Both the position numbers and the translations under genes were made by a program. From assembly GCA_039621445.1 (NCBI GenBank), contig CP154956.1, positions 12,647,443 to 12,711,442 on the forward strand: DNA of 64,000 nt. Reading direction: 5' to 3'. Below are positions 44,430 to 55,342 of this stretch, piece by piece. Under the pieces are notes generated by a model. It had not been told where the DNA came from. It worked only from the letters and a program-made list of their open reading frames with translations, and did not search any database. The stretch comes from Euglena gracilis. Its lineage: Eukaryota > Euglenida > Euglenophyceae > Euglenales. Within the stretch, counting starts at the first letter, position 1. Each line of letters begins with the position of its first letter.

Positions 44430-47118
44430 ATCCCTGCTCTGAGGCCATCCCCAGTCTGGCAAGGGCTCCAGGAGACAGTGAACTGGCCCACAACAAACTC
44501 CCTACCAGAGGAATGGGAGAAAGGAATCATTCAGGGCCTGGATTTCAAAGAAAGGGCATGGCTGGGGATGCCCTTGTTTCAGAGACTAAGGAAATGTCTG
44601 CCATGGTGGCAGGGGAATGCAAATCAGTGTGTAGTAGCACTAATTCAAACAGGGGTGCAGCCAGACCAACCCCTACCCAGGTGTCTGTCAACAAGACAGC
44701 AGCAAAAGTCAGAACAGGAAATCAGCCTGGCCTCCAAAATCCTAAGGGAGTACCAAGAAAGTGGGGCAACCAGAAAGTTGCAAAATGCCCAAGACACTGC
44801 CCACCTAGTGCCATGGTTTGTGTTGTCCAAACCAGAAGGGGAGGGGGTCAAGCATCGACTCATCACAGATTGTCGAGATCTAAATCAATTCTACTGGCCA
44901 GAAAAGTTCACTTTGGAAAATATGTCCACAATTTTCCCCACTCTGAAAAAAGGGGATTGGGCAGTCAAACTGGACTTGAAAGATGCATGCTTTCATCTGG
45001 GGCTGGAAAAAAGATTTCAAAAGGTTTGTCATAATTCAAGTGGGATCAGACCTGTGGGAGTTTCAGGGGGCCTGTTTTGGCCTGAGCACCCTCCCAAAAT
45101 TGTTTATGTCACTAATGAACGTTCTGCTAAAACTGTGGAGGTCAAAGGGAATGCAGGTGTTCGTCTATTTGGACGACATCATTCTGTTTGGTTCAACAAA
45201 AAATTTGGTGAAAAAACATTTGCTGCAAATGCTGGACACATTGGGGGAGGCTGGGTTCAAGGTCAGCCAGAAAAAGTCTGTGTTTACTCCCACACAAAGG
45301 CTACAACATTTGGGGTTCATCATAGACTTGAAAAAAGGTCAGCTAGAGGTGCCCCCACACAAATTAAAGACTATCAGAAAGGAACTGGGCAAGGTGGTGA
45401 TGGCCCAAAAACTGAGTTACAGAAAGATAGCCAGTATTCTGGGACAAGTCAGAAGTTACCTCCCTGCTCTGCCATTTTTAAGACTGGTAACCCAGGAACT
45501 TTTAAAGTTCAGCCAGATGCACCAAGAAAAGGGCTGGGATTTTTGCATCGACATTCCAGAAAGGCTGAAAGGGGAAATCAAAGTGCTGAAGGCATACTTG
45601 CAGCCAGGCCTGGGCAGGCCTTTCCTACAACAGGCAAAAAGGGTGCTCCATTCAGACTCCTCCACCTGGGCATGGGGGGAGTGGACTCATCCCAAAATCA
45701 AATCATCCAAGAATTTTGGAGGGAGAAAAATTGTTTACATATAAATGTGAAAGAGCTGATGGCTGCAGTTCAGACAGTAAAAGCGTTTGCCCAGCCTGGA
45801 GAAACAGTGCTGTTAAATGTGGACAATCAAGTAGCATTAAGTTATCTCACCAAATGGGGGGGAAGAAAACAGCATCTCAATCAGATTTTGGAACCCCTGT
45901 TTCATTGGTGTTGGGAAAACCAGGTTCAACTGCAAGTCCAGTGGGTTCCTTCAGCAGCAATGTTGGCAGATCCCCTCACAAGATGGGATCAAGACAGGGG
46001 GGATTATACCCTGTGCCCAAACCTGTTCACAAAAATTTTGAGGTTTTTCAGAAAAGACATTGCTCCAGACACAGACATGTTTGCATCTCCAGGAAATGCA
46101 AAATTCCAAAAATTTGTGGCCAGATGGCCCCACCACGAGGCTTTTCTGGTGGATGCATTGAAATGCGACCTGACTTCAGCACAAGATGTTTATGCCAACC
46201 CCCCATGGAAAGTAATTTTTCCCTGGCTCATCAGACTGAGACTGAACAAACAGGTGAAATGTCTTTTGGTGACACCCATGTGGGTTTCGAGTCCATGGTG
46301 GCCCCTATTAATCAAAATGTCCAAACCAGGGACAAGAATGTTGGTTTTACCCCCCAGGGAAGGCATGTTCAGCAATTGTTGGGGGCAATCAATGCCAAAG
46401 CCAAAGTGGCCCCTGGCTTGCACAGTGGTACCAGGTTCCTTTTGGAACAGCAAAAAAATGTCACATCAAGACATTGAAAATGTCCTGAGGAGTTTGGGAC
46501 CCCTGAAGCGTTACGACAGTGCATTCAGAAAGCTATTTGTAATTCTACAACAGAAAGGATTGGAGCCCTTGCAAGTCTCCAGGATGGAGCTGGCCACTGC
46601 CCTTTTGGACCTACACAAACTGTCACAAGCTGATGCTCGATGTGCGTATGCCTCACTGCAATACTTACCTGGGTTGGAGTCCATCAGATTTCATCCTCTA
46701 CTGGCAAAAGTGAAAAAGGAATGGAATCGTTCAGTGCAGAGGTATGCTGTTTTTTGGGACCCCCTGCCCATTTTGAAAAAATTGCAGAGCAACACAAAAA
46801 TTTCTGACATGTCCATCATGGAATTGAGATGGAGAATTATTTTGTCTTTCAGACTTTTGGCTCTTCAAAGGGGGGGTGGACTTGGCCAGAACTCAGAGGA
46901 CCATTTCAGTGGTGGGGGAAAAAATTTTCATTTTGGTCAGGAGAAAGGGTTGGCCTTTACCAAAGTGGGAGCAAGTGTTGAAGATTGATTCAATTTTGAG
47001 TCCATATCATTTGATGAGAGAATATGTTGGAAGAACATCTTTCATCCCCAAGGGTGCCCCTCTTTTGTGGAGTTTGGATGGCAAAAAACCCTTGACCTCC
47101 AACAGAATCTCGTTGCTG
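44430..47118 (+). pseudogene. DIRS-like Pol: RT, RNase H, tyrosine recombinase (frameshifted)
   Basis: RT motifs: ITDCRDLNQFYWPEKF, motif A KLDLKDACFHL (about 44967-45000), ACFGLSTLPKLF and motif C VYLDDIILFG (about 45163-45190). RNase H: LHSDSSTWAWGEW, CLHINVKELMAAVQ and LNVDNQVALSYL. Then DMFASPGNAKF and DVYANPPWKVIFPW, as in DIRS elements. Then the recombinase N-terminal domain (LKRYDSAFRKLFVILQQKG) and the first catalytic Arg region (LALQRGGG...). The frame changes near 45010 (A run), near 45725 (GGGAGAAAAA) and near 46870 (G7), all at homopolymers. The second half of the recombinase is missing here and lies inverted just downstream. Confidence 0.82.
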
Positions 47119-47310
47119 AATCCACCGCCCCCAATCGTAAGTAATGGGCTGAAAAGGCTGTGGCATTTTTCCACTGACCAAGTTCACACACCTCCTCACT
47201 GGACAATCCCAACTTTTTATACATTAAAACTCCTGCCCCCCTCCAGTGGGAAATGGGAATGCCAAAGGTGTGCAACAACTCCTTTGTCAAAGAGTTGAAA
47301 AAGGGGTCGT
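47119..47310 (-). pseudogene. Tyrosine recombinase C-terminus, inverted
   Basis: On the minus strand this reads NSLTKELLHTFGIP, then HWRGAGVLMYKKLGLSSEE and LGQWKNATAFSAHYLR: the H-x-x-R box and the nucleophile Tyr context of tyrosine recombinases. On the plus strand just upstream the recombinase stops making sense after KKPLTSNRISLL, exactly where this piece should follow. It appears to be the missing end of the DIRS recombinase in opposite orientation. Confidence 0.72.
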
Positions 47311-47352
47311 GCACAAAGTCTCACCCCCAGAGTGTGCGAAGCCCGAATGGTC

Positions 47353-47419
47353 GAGTACTCCCGGGAAGTCTGACCAGGGAGGAAATGACCATGAGGGCGG
47401 AGCACAAGAGGGGGGTGAG
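47353..47419. repeat. 67-bp perfect inverted repeat, left arm
   Basis: GAGTACTCCCGGGAAGTC...AGAGGGGGGTGAG is repeated exactly in inverse at 47631-47697, with a 211-bp loop. It adjoins the inverted recombinase segment and may be a terminal structure of the DIRS-like element or a separate foldback element. Confidence 0.9.
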
Positions 47420-47630
47420 CCCACCCAACCCACCCGGAAAAGGAAAGCATTATCCTCAGGGGGGGGGGGCGGAAACGCCCCCACACACAGGCCGGGGGGC
47501 CCCTGCGGTTCACCTTCGCCAAGTCGGTGTCGGAGAGCACATCATCGCCAACTCCGGCACCAAATTCGCAGTAAGAAGCACCCCGCCAAAAGAACACAAA
47601 CAACAAAACAGCCGGCACACAAAGCAGGAT

Positions 47631-47697
47631 CTCACCCCCCTCTTGTGCTCCGCCCTCATGGTCATTTCCTCCCTGGTCAGACTTCCCGGGAGTACTC
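47631..47697. repeat. 67-bp perfect inverted repeat, right arm
   Basis: Exact inverse of 47353-47419. The loop between them contains no recognisable gene. Confidence 0.9.
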
Positions 47698-49190
47698 TTC
47701 CGCGGACAGGAAGGGGCTGCTGGCTGGAAAAAGGTGGACAGACAGCATAAATAAAATGTTTCCCTCTTCTTTGGGTGGTTTTCCAGGCCTCTCGCTGAGG
47801 AGTGCCTGCTGCAATTTGAGAGGAAAAAAATATGAGGTGTTTGTCGCGGCATATTCCGGAGTTCACTCCAGTCATCCCGGAGTATTATTGATTTATGAAA
47901 TACTCCGGAACCGTTAGGAGGTGACCAAAAATTTCCTGCAGGATTCGTTATTTTTAGAATACATAATATTTTTTTCAACAAAAACCAAAACATCATTTGT
48001 GATTTTGGGACAATAACAAAAAATATGGAAATTGCCGGCAAAAAAACCCAAGAAGAGCAACATTGCAAATTTTGGCCACAAAATTTTGCCAAAACTGAGA
48101 GGTTGAAATACGAATAATGGTTCATCAAAAGAAATGGTTTCACTGGCTTCCATTTCATCTTGAATCTTCCATAAATTTTGCTGAAAGTTTTATTCTGGTT
48201 ATTCTGGTTTATTCCGCTTCCCTTTTCCAACCATCAACCCCCCCACCCCCGCCCACCGACCGGGTTCCTACAACCCCTAACTGGTGGGGTGGCAGTACGT
48301 ATCCCCTCCTGGCTTGCAACCCCGACCAGGGAGTGATCCTATGACGAGGTGCCAAAAAAACTCACTTTGCACCAAATTCCGATGGACCGCGCGCATGGGG
48401 GGTCGGCACCCACCCATCCACAGGGCTCGGGTCCTAGTTTTGGGGGTCAATGTTGGAGTCGAAAAAAAATTTTCTGCACTCTGCACCGAAAATAGAGGAA
48501 ACCCCCCTCTGGGGTGCTCACTCGGTCTGCTTTTCTGAGTTCACCCGCAACGAGGGAGTCGTACACACCCCTGACCTGCAACCCCCACCGGGGACCGGGG
48601 GTGCACAGGGGCGGTTGGTGGGCAAGGGGAGGCGAGCAATCATCTTTCCAGCGAATGCAACCAAATGCATGGTTCCGACTCCATGGTGAGAGTGATGCGG
48701 TGCGTCACGTGAAGGTTGGGTGGGTTAATAATATGGGCCCTTCTCCACTGGGCCGTCATCATTGTAGTCGCTCTTGGGAAGGTCGGGGTCCCCCCCCGCG
48801 CTTCCACACCCCCTGCTGCTCCAGGGTGTGCCGCTCCGAGGCAAACGTTTTGATACCCCGGGCCACCCGTTGGCAAAATAATCTGCAAATGGCGGAATAT
48901 GCATCGGCTGGGTTGGGTTTTTGGGGTTCATAAACTTGTCAACTTTGGCTTGCTGCACTTTTTGTGAAATTTGTTCACGTCACCTCCTCGTATGACTATC
49001 CAACGTGTCCATAAATAATCGTAATTAGTAGTTGTGGTATCTTCTTTGATACGGTATGGTCCTATTGGCCCGAGTTGGTGCATTACATTGTAACAGCATT
49101 CGTATTAGTAAAGTTGTTGATTCGCAATTATTTTGTAATTGGTGTGTTCATCATCATCTCGTTATTAATAAATCAATAATTTGTACCTAA
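47698..49190. other. No gene seen
   Basis: A/T-rich then C/G-run DNA. Plus-strand frames at 48450-48930 are open but have no protein character I recognise. A palindromic TACTCCGG...CCGGAGTA pair lies at about 47875-47910. Confidence 0.4.
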
Positions 49191-49194
49191 ATAT

Positions 49195-49640
49195 TCGTAT
49201 TAGTGTTGGTATTTGTATTGTATTGGTATTGGTATTGGATTGAATTGTATTAATATTAGTATTAGTTTACATAATATAGTATGGTATTTGTATTAGTACT
49301 AATATTAAGTATTAAAGCATAATAACAATCAGCATTAGCATTAGTATTAGTATTGTATTAGTTAATATCAGCATTAGTATTAGTATATTAGTATATAGTA
49401 TTAGTATTAGCATTAGTATTAATATTAATATTAGTATTAGTATTAATTTTAGTACTAATATTAGTATTAGCATTAGCATTGCTGTCAGTATAAGTAGTAT
49501 TAATCTTCGGGGAGAGGGCTGGAGTCAGTATTCGCGAGCATTAGGTATGAGTATTTGTCTTAGTGTAAAGTATTAATCTCGCGTCAGTATTAGTATATTA
49601 GTATTAGTAGTTGGATTAATATTAGTAGCCAGGGGGTTAG
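49195..49640. repeat. TTAGTA-type low-complexity repeat
   Basis: Degenerate (ATTAGT/TATTAG)n with GCATTAGTATTAGTATT variants. Very A/T-rich, no coding. Confidence 0.85.
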
Positions 49641-49649
49641 TATCAGTTG

Positions 49650-50062
49650 TTTTATGCGATTAATAAGGGTAGTCGCAGAGTGCGTAATAATACCTCCAGA
49701 GCCATTAGCATTCCTGACCGAAATGTTGGCACCTGACTTTCTACTACCAAAAGGTGCCAAAATAAGGCGGAAACTCTCCACGGGCACAGGGGTCCCTCTT
49801 TTTGGATGGCATGGTCCCCGTCTGCACACGTAGGTGGGTGCCCACTGGGGGTTGGACCCAAATTTGAGGACTGCTGCGCTTTTCAGGGCCTTGCAGGGTC
49901 AAAAATCAATTTTTCCGAAAACCGATGGAGAACAGCACGGACCCCCCCCCCCGGACCGGATGACCCAACGATGGGGGACCCCCACATGGCTTGGAAACAT
50001 ACCACACGCCCCCGGCCCCTCCGGACCGCTTTTGGGCCCGTGCGGGCCGGGCCACCGGGGCC
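49650..50062. other. No gene seen
   Basis: Mixed sequence with C runs; overlapping open frames on both strands with no coding signature. Confidence 0.4.
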
Positions 50063-50063
50063 A

Positions 50064-50157
50064 GGCCTCTCCCCCCCCTTGTCGTACGACCACCCCACTG
50101 TAACGACCACCCCCCTGGTCGCAGGTTGCAGGTAGTACGACAAGGGGGGGGGGGCCT
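50064..50157. mobile_element. Short element with TTGTCGTACGAC ends
   Basis: C run plus TTGTCGTACGAC on the left; GTAGTACGACAA plus a G run on the right. Inside it has CTGGTCGCAGGTTGCAGG, the phrase typical of 2253-2654, so it is a deleted relative. Confidence 0.45.
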
Positions 50158-50159
50158 AA

Positions 50160-51078
50160 CCCCAGGCTCCCAAACCAACCATGGGGGACTGTGTTTCCTG
50201 GACCCGGGGGAGGGGGGGTAGGGTGGGGGGTTCCAGCCAGGGCAGAACGGGAGTAGGCCGAACAGCCAGGGTGGGGGTGGGGTGGGGGTCGACCACCCCC
50301 CCCACTCGATGGTGGGGAGGGTCGACCAATTCAAATAAATGCCACTGGATGACGGCAAAAAAAATCCTGCAAAATGATTTTTGAAACAAACTTGCAAAAA
50401 ACAATTTCAAAAGCCTCGCGTCCACATTGGAGCAAAGCACCGAAGACTTTTTCCATCCAGATGGGGGGTAGGTTCTGCGAATCCTGAGGTCTGGATGAGA
50501 CAGGTGGTATGCCTGAAAAATAAATTGATATTATGATTGATATTATGATGAGTGCCACGTCCCCGTCCCAAGATGTTCCCTGCTCCTCTGCGGCCGCATG
50601 GAGTTTAAAACATTGATAATTGAGGGTATGTTGGTCAATTCAATTGAGGTCTGTTGGTGATTCAAGAAATGTAGTGGAAAAGAAGCTGTGTAACCAGACA
50701 AATCAACTTTTTCCACGCGAACAAAATGCAAACAAAGAAATTGTGACGCTCAAGGCCATGGCTATGGGGTGCCAGAGACATACGCACTCTCCTTTGCATC
50801 CAATCCCTCCTCTTGATGTGAGCCTCGAAATCCTCCAAGAGACGATCTTTGAGCTGGACGAAGATGAAATCAAGAAATGTCAGGGAAGCATGTTTCTGGA
50901 TCTTTGTGGTACCAGGAGACATGAAATTCAGCCCGGTGACATTTGAATCCAGTTGTCTTCAATTTTGGACCCCAACCCCAGTCAGTCACTTCCGACCTGC
51001 CCAGGAGGGTTGTCTGTCGGTTACACCAGCCTCTAGCAAAAAAAGCTGGTGAAAAGAAAGGTTTTTATAAGGTGTTTC
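50160..51078. other. No confident gene
   Basis: 50230-50330 is G/C-run sequence with inverted GTCGACCA words. 50730-50946 is open on both strands; the plus frame ends EEIQPGDI-like with TGA at 50944-50946 and includes LEILQETIFELDEDEIKKCQG. It may be an exon, but strand and family are undecided. Confidence 0.3.
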
Positions 51079-51165
51079 GTGTTCTGATCCCGCTTTTTTT
51101 ACCAGGAAAACCGGGGGCGCCGAAGGCGCCCAGGTTTTCCTGGTGAAAAAGCGGGATCAGAACAC
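51079..51165. repeat. Long palindrome with GGCGCC-GAA-GGCGCC centre
   Basis: Arms of about 42 bp (GTGTTCTGATCCCGC..., T run, ACCAGGAAAACC) meet at a GAA loop flanked by GGCGCC. Only a few mismatches between arms. Confidence 0.85.
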
Positions 51166-51407
51166 AAAACAATGATGAAACTATGTTGAGAGTCCACGAT
51201 GTATTTACACCAGTAGTGAAAACCGTGTTCAAGTCCATGTGATTCGCGCAAAAAAATGGCAATTATAGTTAACACGCGTGACAAAAAAGGGGTACCTTGG
51301 TACATTGCAATTGTACCGTGTTACAAACACAGTATTGGACGGAAGGCGTGTTTGCCCTGATCTTGAACACGTGTACATTGCAGGAAAGCGTGTTTACGCT
51401 TTTGGTA

Positions 51408-51820
51408 AACCCCCCAAATAATACCCCCCGGGTATTATTTTTTCGCCCGAAGTCCCGACCCGAGGGGGGGGTATTATTTGGGGGGGGGGTATTATTTCCC
51501 CAAAATTTTCGAAATTTTTTGAAATCCCGTAGGACCAAAATGGCGCCAAAACCCCCCTTTGGGGTCATTTTTTTGCACTTTCTTCTGAAATTTACCAATT
51601 TTTTTGGAGGTCAGATGATCCAGAAAAATCTAATTTTTTTTCGTAATTCGTTAGCAGAAATTGTGATTTTTTTCCTTCGTTTTCAGGTCAAAATCTGGGC
51701 CTGAAACCGGGGGGGGGGGTATTATTTCGGTCACCGAAGTCAGACCCCGATGGGGGGGGGGGGGTATTATTTGGGGGGGGGTTGTTTTGGGGGGGGGGGG
51801 TGTTACTTGAGGGGAGGGTT
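51408..51820. mobile_element. TA-flanked C-run inverted-repeat element, copy C
   Basis: Left end AACCCCCCAAATAATACC, right end GGAGGGTT, with TA at 51406-51407 and 51821-51822. GGTATTATTTGGGGG phrases recur inside in both orientations. The right terminus is less well preserved than in copies A and B. Confidence 0.5.
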
Positions 51821-51970
51821 TAACACGTACAAATTGGACGGAAAGCGTGTTTACCCTGATTACAGGAAAGCGTGTTACAACCACATATATACACCACCGC
51901 TGTACACGTGGACTGAACACGGTTTTCACGGCCGGTGTACATCGTGGACTTAACACGGTTTATATACAAA

Positions 51971-52075
51971 AATCGACTGCCACCAACAGTTTTAGCAGGG
52001 GCGCCGGGCGGCCCCAAGGCGCAGAAGGCACCAGGCCGCCCGGCGCCCCTGCTAAAACGGTTAGTGCAGTCGATT
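51971..52075. repeat. Palindrome with 25-bp perfect arms
   Basis: GTTTTAGCAGGGGCGCCG... (51989-52013) pairs exactly with 52034-52058 around a 20-bp loop. Pairing continues imperfectly outward through AATCGACTGC / GCAGTCGATT. Confidence 0.85.
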
Positions 52076-52079
52076 GTTC

Positions 52080-52500
52080 TAAAACCTATTTTGCAGGGCC
52101 CGCACGCCTCTCTTCAACAACGTTCGACGATTAGTAACCCGGAAGAGGAAAAACGTTTCTTTTATTAAGCATCTTAAACCAAAAATCACTGAAAATCACC
52201 ACAAATTTCGACTCAGATTCTGGCCGATCCGACCATCGCGAGCGTATCTCTGGCTGCGTGCAACGTTAGGGTACCATGTTACCCCTCGATCGAAAGCTCT
52301 TTTCAACAGACGACCAGCGGTGCTCATAAGACCTTTCCACGCCGCACGGTACTCTTTTTCCAAATCTGGGCCAATTTTCACCAAATTTGGATATCCACCC
52401 CAGTGGTCCCCAAATGGCAAAATTCATTGTCCAAGATGGTTGAAACAGTCATACCAACACCTTAGGGCCACTTTTGGGCACTTTTGGTGACATTTTTAGG
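52080..52500. other. No gene seen
   Basis: Unremarkable mixed sequence without exon signals that I trust. Confidence 0.4.
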
Positions 52501-52509
52501 AATGAAAAT

Positions 52510-52765
52510 CGGACGCCGGGTTTTGGACAAAACCGGCGTTCCTAACGCCGGGTTCTAGGACAGAACCGGCGTCCGTAAAACCTGTGGGGACGCCGGTTCT
52601 GTGTCAAGAACTGTGTTTGGGCCAAGAGTTAGGGGGAGCCCAGGGGAGGGGACCGCGGCGCCGAAGGCGCCGCGGTCGCGAAGACGCCGGGTTCAGGACA
52701 GAAACCGTGTTTGGGCCGATTTCGAGACTTTAAAAGTCTTAAATCTTCGCCCAAAACACGGTTTC
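52510..52765. repeat. Cluster of GACGCCGG(G/T)TT inverted repeats
   Basis: Alternating direct and inverted copies of GACGCCGGTTCTGTCC / GGACAGAACCGGCGTC, a hairpin CCGCGGCGCC-GAA-GGCGCCGCGG near 52655-52677, and an outer pair AAACCGTGTTTGGGC / GCCCAAAACACGGTTT. Same word family as the hairpin at 55343-55463. Confidence 0.7.
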
Positions 52766-53156
52766 TGTTTAAGGTTAGCTATGACACAAAATTTGCACCA
52801 TTTTCATCCAACGAGGTCGTTTTCTGAAGTCCATTTTTCACGTAAACTTCAGCACCAGGGAATTTTTTTTTGGCGGAAATCTTCTAAGCTTTCCGAAGGA
52901 AAGTAAACCAAAAAAGGGGTTGATACAGATGAAAACACCCAAGGTGCCGAAAATGAAGGAAAAAATGACCGAAAATGGTCGAAACTTTTCAGTTTGGTTT
53001 TTTTTTGCATTTGCTGGAACCAACGTTCTTTTCATTCAGACAAAAAAATGGGAGGGTGGATTGTTAAAAAGCAACTCTTCTGGTCCTGTGGTCGTGCAAA
53101 GTTTTTGTTGGATGGAAAATTGCTTAAAACCTATTTCCAGGGCCTGACGCCTGTCT

Positions 53157-53262
53157 TGAAAATCGACTGACATTAACGGACTTCAGCAGGGGCGCGTTAG
53201 TATAAAACAATTTTGAAGACAGGCGCCGTTGGTATAAAATGATTTTCCAGAGGGGCGTCCGT
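53157..53262. repeat. Dispersed repeat, ATTAACGGA...GGCGCCG type
   Basis: GACATTAACGGACTTCAGC, then GGGGCGC and two AA.(A/G)ATTTT...GA..GGCG(CC)G sub-repeats. The same arrangement occurs at 54839-54972. Confidence 0.55.
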
Positions 53263-53486
53263 TTCCTTTGGAGTTGGGAGACAGGCAGCTGGTGAACTGA
53301 TGGAACGGATTACGACTATGTGAATCAGAACACGCAGATGCATGTGCACGCGCAGTGTGTGTGGGAACTAGCGTCCCAGAGCTGAGCAGGAGCTGAAATG
53401 GCGGTCAGGAAACATGACGAAAATGAACCAGACACGATCACGAACAGGACTGCAGGACTGAAAGCGAACTACCCCCCCCCCTTATT
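53263..53486. other. No gene seen
   Basis: Unique-looking sequence up to the target duplication of the hAT-like element. Confidence 0.4.
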
Positions 53487-53494
53487 GTCCCACC

Positions 53495-53816
53495 CAGGCT
53501 TGTGCTTAGTCGGGTGCCTACCCCACGGGGGGGGGGTGCTAGGGGCAGGCACCCCATAGCACCCGATCCGACCCCCCCCCGGGGGGGGGGGGGGGGTAGG
53601 GTTTCGGGGGGTGCCTGCCCCTAGCAGGCACCCCCCTCCGACCCCGGCGCCGAAGGCGCCGGGGGCCCGGAAACGGCCATTTTCAATGAAAATTTTCTGG
53701 GTCTGGCCCGGACCCCTATCCCCCCCCCGGGGGGGGGTGTGCCTGCTAGGGGCAGGCACCCTATAGCACCCACCCCCCCCTCCCCCCCCCCCCCCCGGTT
53801 GGTAAGCACAAGCATG
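53495..53816 (+). mobile_element. hAT-like MITE, copy 1
   Basis: Termini CAGGCTTGTGCTTA and TAAGCACAAGCATG; exact 8-bp target duplication GTCCCACC at 53487-53494 and 53817-53824. The interior contains GGTGCCTGCCCCTAGCAGGC palindromes, CGGCGCC-GAA-GGCGCCG and long C/G runs. No transposase frame. CAG starts and 8-bp duplications point to the hAT superfamily. Confidence 0.82.
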
Positions 53817-54226
53817 GTCCCACCGACCTCTCCCCGGGAGGCCCGACCGGACAATGAGGGGGGGGGGACAATGAGGGGGTACCAAAGGAATTTCATTGGC
53901 CGGGCCAAAAAATCCCCCGTCGGCCGGGGCGCAGGGACAATAAGGGGGGGGGGGGGGGTACTGCATAGCGTTGCGACAGCCCTCGCACATCCACCCAAAT
54001 CTGGGTGGATGTTGGAGATCCACACACTTCCAGTGCCACCAAACACTTCACAGGGAAACGCACTTCACAGGGAACACCTCGATAATCTCGGCGTTTGCAG
54101 GGATTTTTCTGTCAACCGGCAAAGAACCTCCGCACGCAACCCAGTTCGAAAACGAGGAGGTTCCAGGGCTGGTTTTCCAACAGATTCTTGGAATTGAATT
54201 GTGTCGACACTGACAACAATTCAGCT

Positions 54227-54561
54227 TCAGACAAAAATCCCAGATTCCTCTTTTTGATCACCTATGATGGCCTTGTGTGCGCGTTCTTGCTTCAAAGCGG
54301 GTGGGATGAATTCATTCAGCAAAGGAAATTGCCGGGGTGGGATCCTTTCGTTGTACACTCGCATCAAGGCGTTTACATAATTTCGCCAAGGTTCGGCCGA
54401 CGTCTCTCGCACTGACACATTCTGTTCCTCACGTTGTTTGTTGCAAGCCTCAATGGCTTCCTGCTCATCAAACAAAAAACACGACGTCCCCACTCACGCA
54501 AACACTCATCAATTGATGAGTATTTCACACCCAGTTGATCGCAAACATCAACGAAGGACAA
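54227..54561 (-). pseudogene. Coding-like block, unidentified, frameshifted
   Basis: The minus strand reads FVDVCDQLGVKYSSIDECLR in one frame and then, after a shift near 54480, EAIEACNKQREEQNVSVRE and NYVNALMRVYNERIPPRQFP in another. Composition is protein-like and the plus strand is not. Probably a broken gene or an exon set; family unknown. Confidence 0.4.
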
Positions 54562-54576
54562 AAATGAGCCAAACTA

Positions 54577-54771
54577 GCTCGCTGCACGTTCTGAGAACCA
54601 GGCGTTTTTTTTGGGCGGAGGCGTGAAAAGTGGGCCGTTAACAGGGTCCTCGGGATCTTTTTTTTTTTTCACCACAGCAGCAGCTTTTTGCATCTCAGCA
54701 ACAAAAAACTCCAGGGATGGAGGGGCTTTCAGACTGGCCTCCCACACGAGGTTTTGCTGCTTGCCCATCAA
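54577..54771 (-). CDS. Putative first exon, unidentified
   Basis: Starts with ATG (54768-54766 or the preceding ATG) and reads MGKQQNLVWEASLKAPP, then EFFVAEMQKAAAVVKKKKD and DPVNGPLFTPPPKK. Just upstream of the block at 54227-54561 on the same strand, so possibly the same gene. Confidence 0.37.
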
Positions 54772-54838
54772 GACAATCCATCAAAAAATAAAGAATCCAA
54801 ATTTCACTTTTCACTGGACCAATTTCATCACATCACTC

Positions 54839-54972
54839 ATTTTGACATTAACGGATTTTAGCAGGGGCGCCGTTACAATGAAACAATTTTCAAGACAGGC
54901 GCCGTTACAAAACGATTTTCAAGACGGGCGCCGTCAGTAAAAAAACGATTTTCAGAGGGGCGCCGTTTTCTT
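54839..54972. repeat. Dispersed repeat, ATTAACGGA...GGCGCCG type
   Basis: Three successive AACGATTTTCA(A)GA...GGGCGCCG sub-repeats after GACATTAACGGATTTTAGC. Related to 53157-53262. Confidence 0.55.
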
Positions 54973-54975
54973 GGA

Positions 54976-55240
54976 CTAAAACCACAAAAAACGACAAAAA
55001 CTCCACCCTAGAATCAACCACCTGAGGGGTTCCGGGGGGCACCATAGTTGTGAAATTAGGATTTCCCAGTGACAGAAAATAAGAGTTCCAGGCGGCGTGG
55101 CTGAATTTGGTGGTGGTATCCAGTCGTCTGATGAAAAGAGCTTTTGATTGAGGGGTGAGTTTGTACCTGGACGATTGACACAGCCAGAAACACCCTCGCG
55201 ATCGCCGGAATTTGGTGAAATGCAAAGTGGCGTGACATTG
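54976..55240 (-). CDS. Coding-like block, unidentified
   Basis: The minus strand reads KLTPQSKALFIRRLDTTTKF, then SHAAWNSYFLSLGNPNFTT and PPGTPQVVDSRVEF without interruption. A diverged copy of its middle part lies at 56735-56850. Either an exon or a repeat-borne coding remnant. Confidence 0.37.
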
Positions 55241-55342
55241 AAGATAAGTGGTCGGAGATTGGTCCTGGGAGTGTCCTTTGACCGAAGGGTGGGGACGCCG
55301 GTTCTGTCCTGAACCCGGCGTCTCTAAAACGCCGCTTTAAAC

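Larger units (their letters stand above)
33179..47340 (+). mobile_element. DIRS-like retrotransposon, 5'-truncated and interrupted
   Basis: Coding modules in order: a Gag-like frame (33179-33848, continued after 44008), reverse transcriptase with YLDD (45166-45177), RNase H, the 'DMFAS...NPPW' region that follows RNase H in DIRS-type elements, and a tyrosine recombinase instead of a DDE integrase. That order is diagnostic of the DIRS group. The 5' end is cut off at the 5S array, the gag is split by a complete LTR element, the pol has about three frameshifts, and the end of the recombinase is inverted. The right limit is approximate; no terminal repeats could be assigned. Confidence 0.8.
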
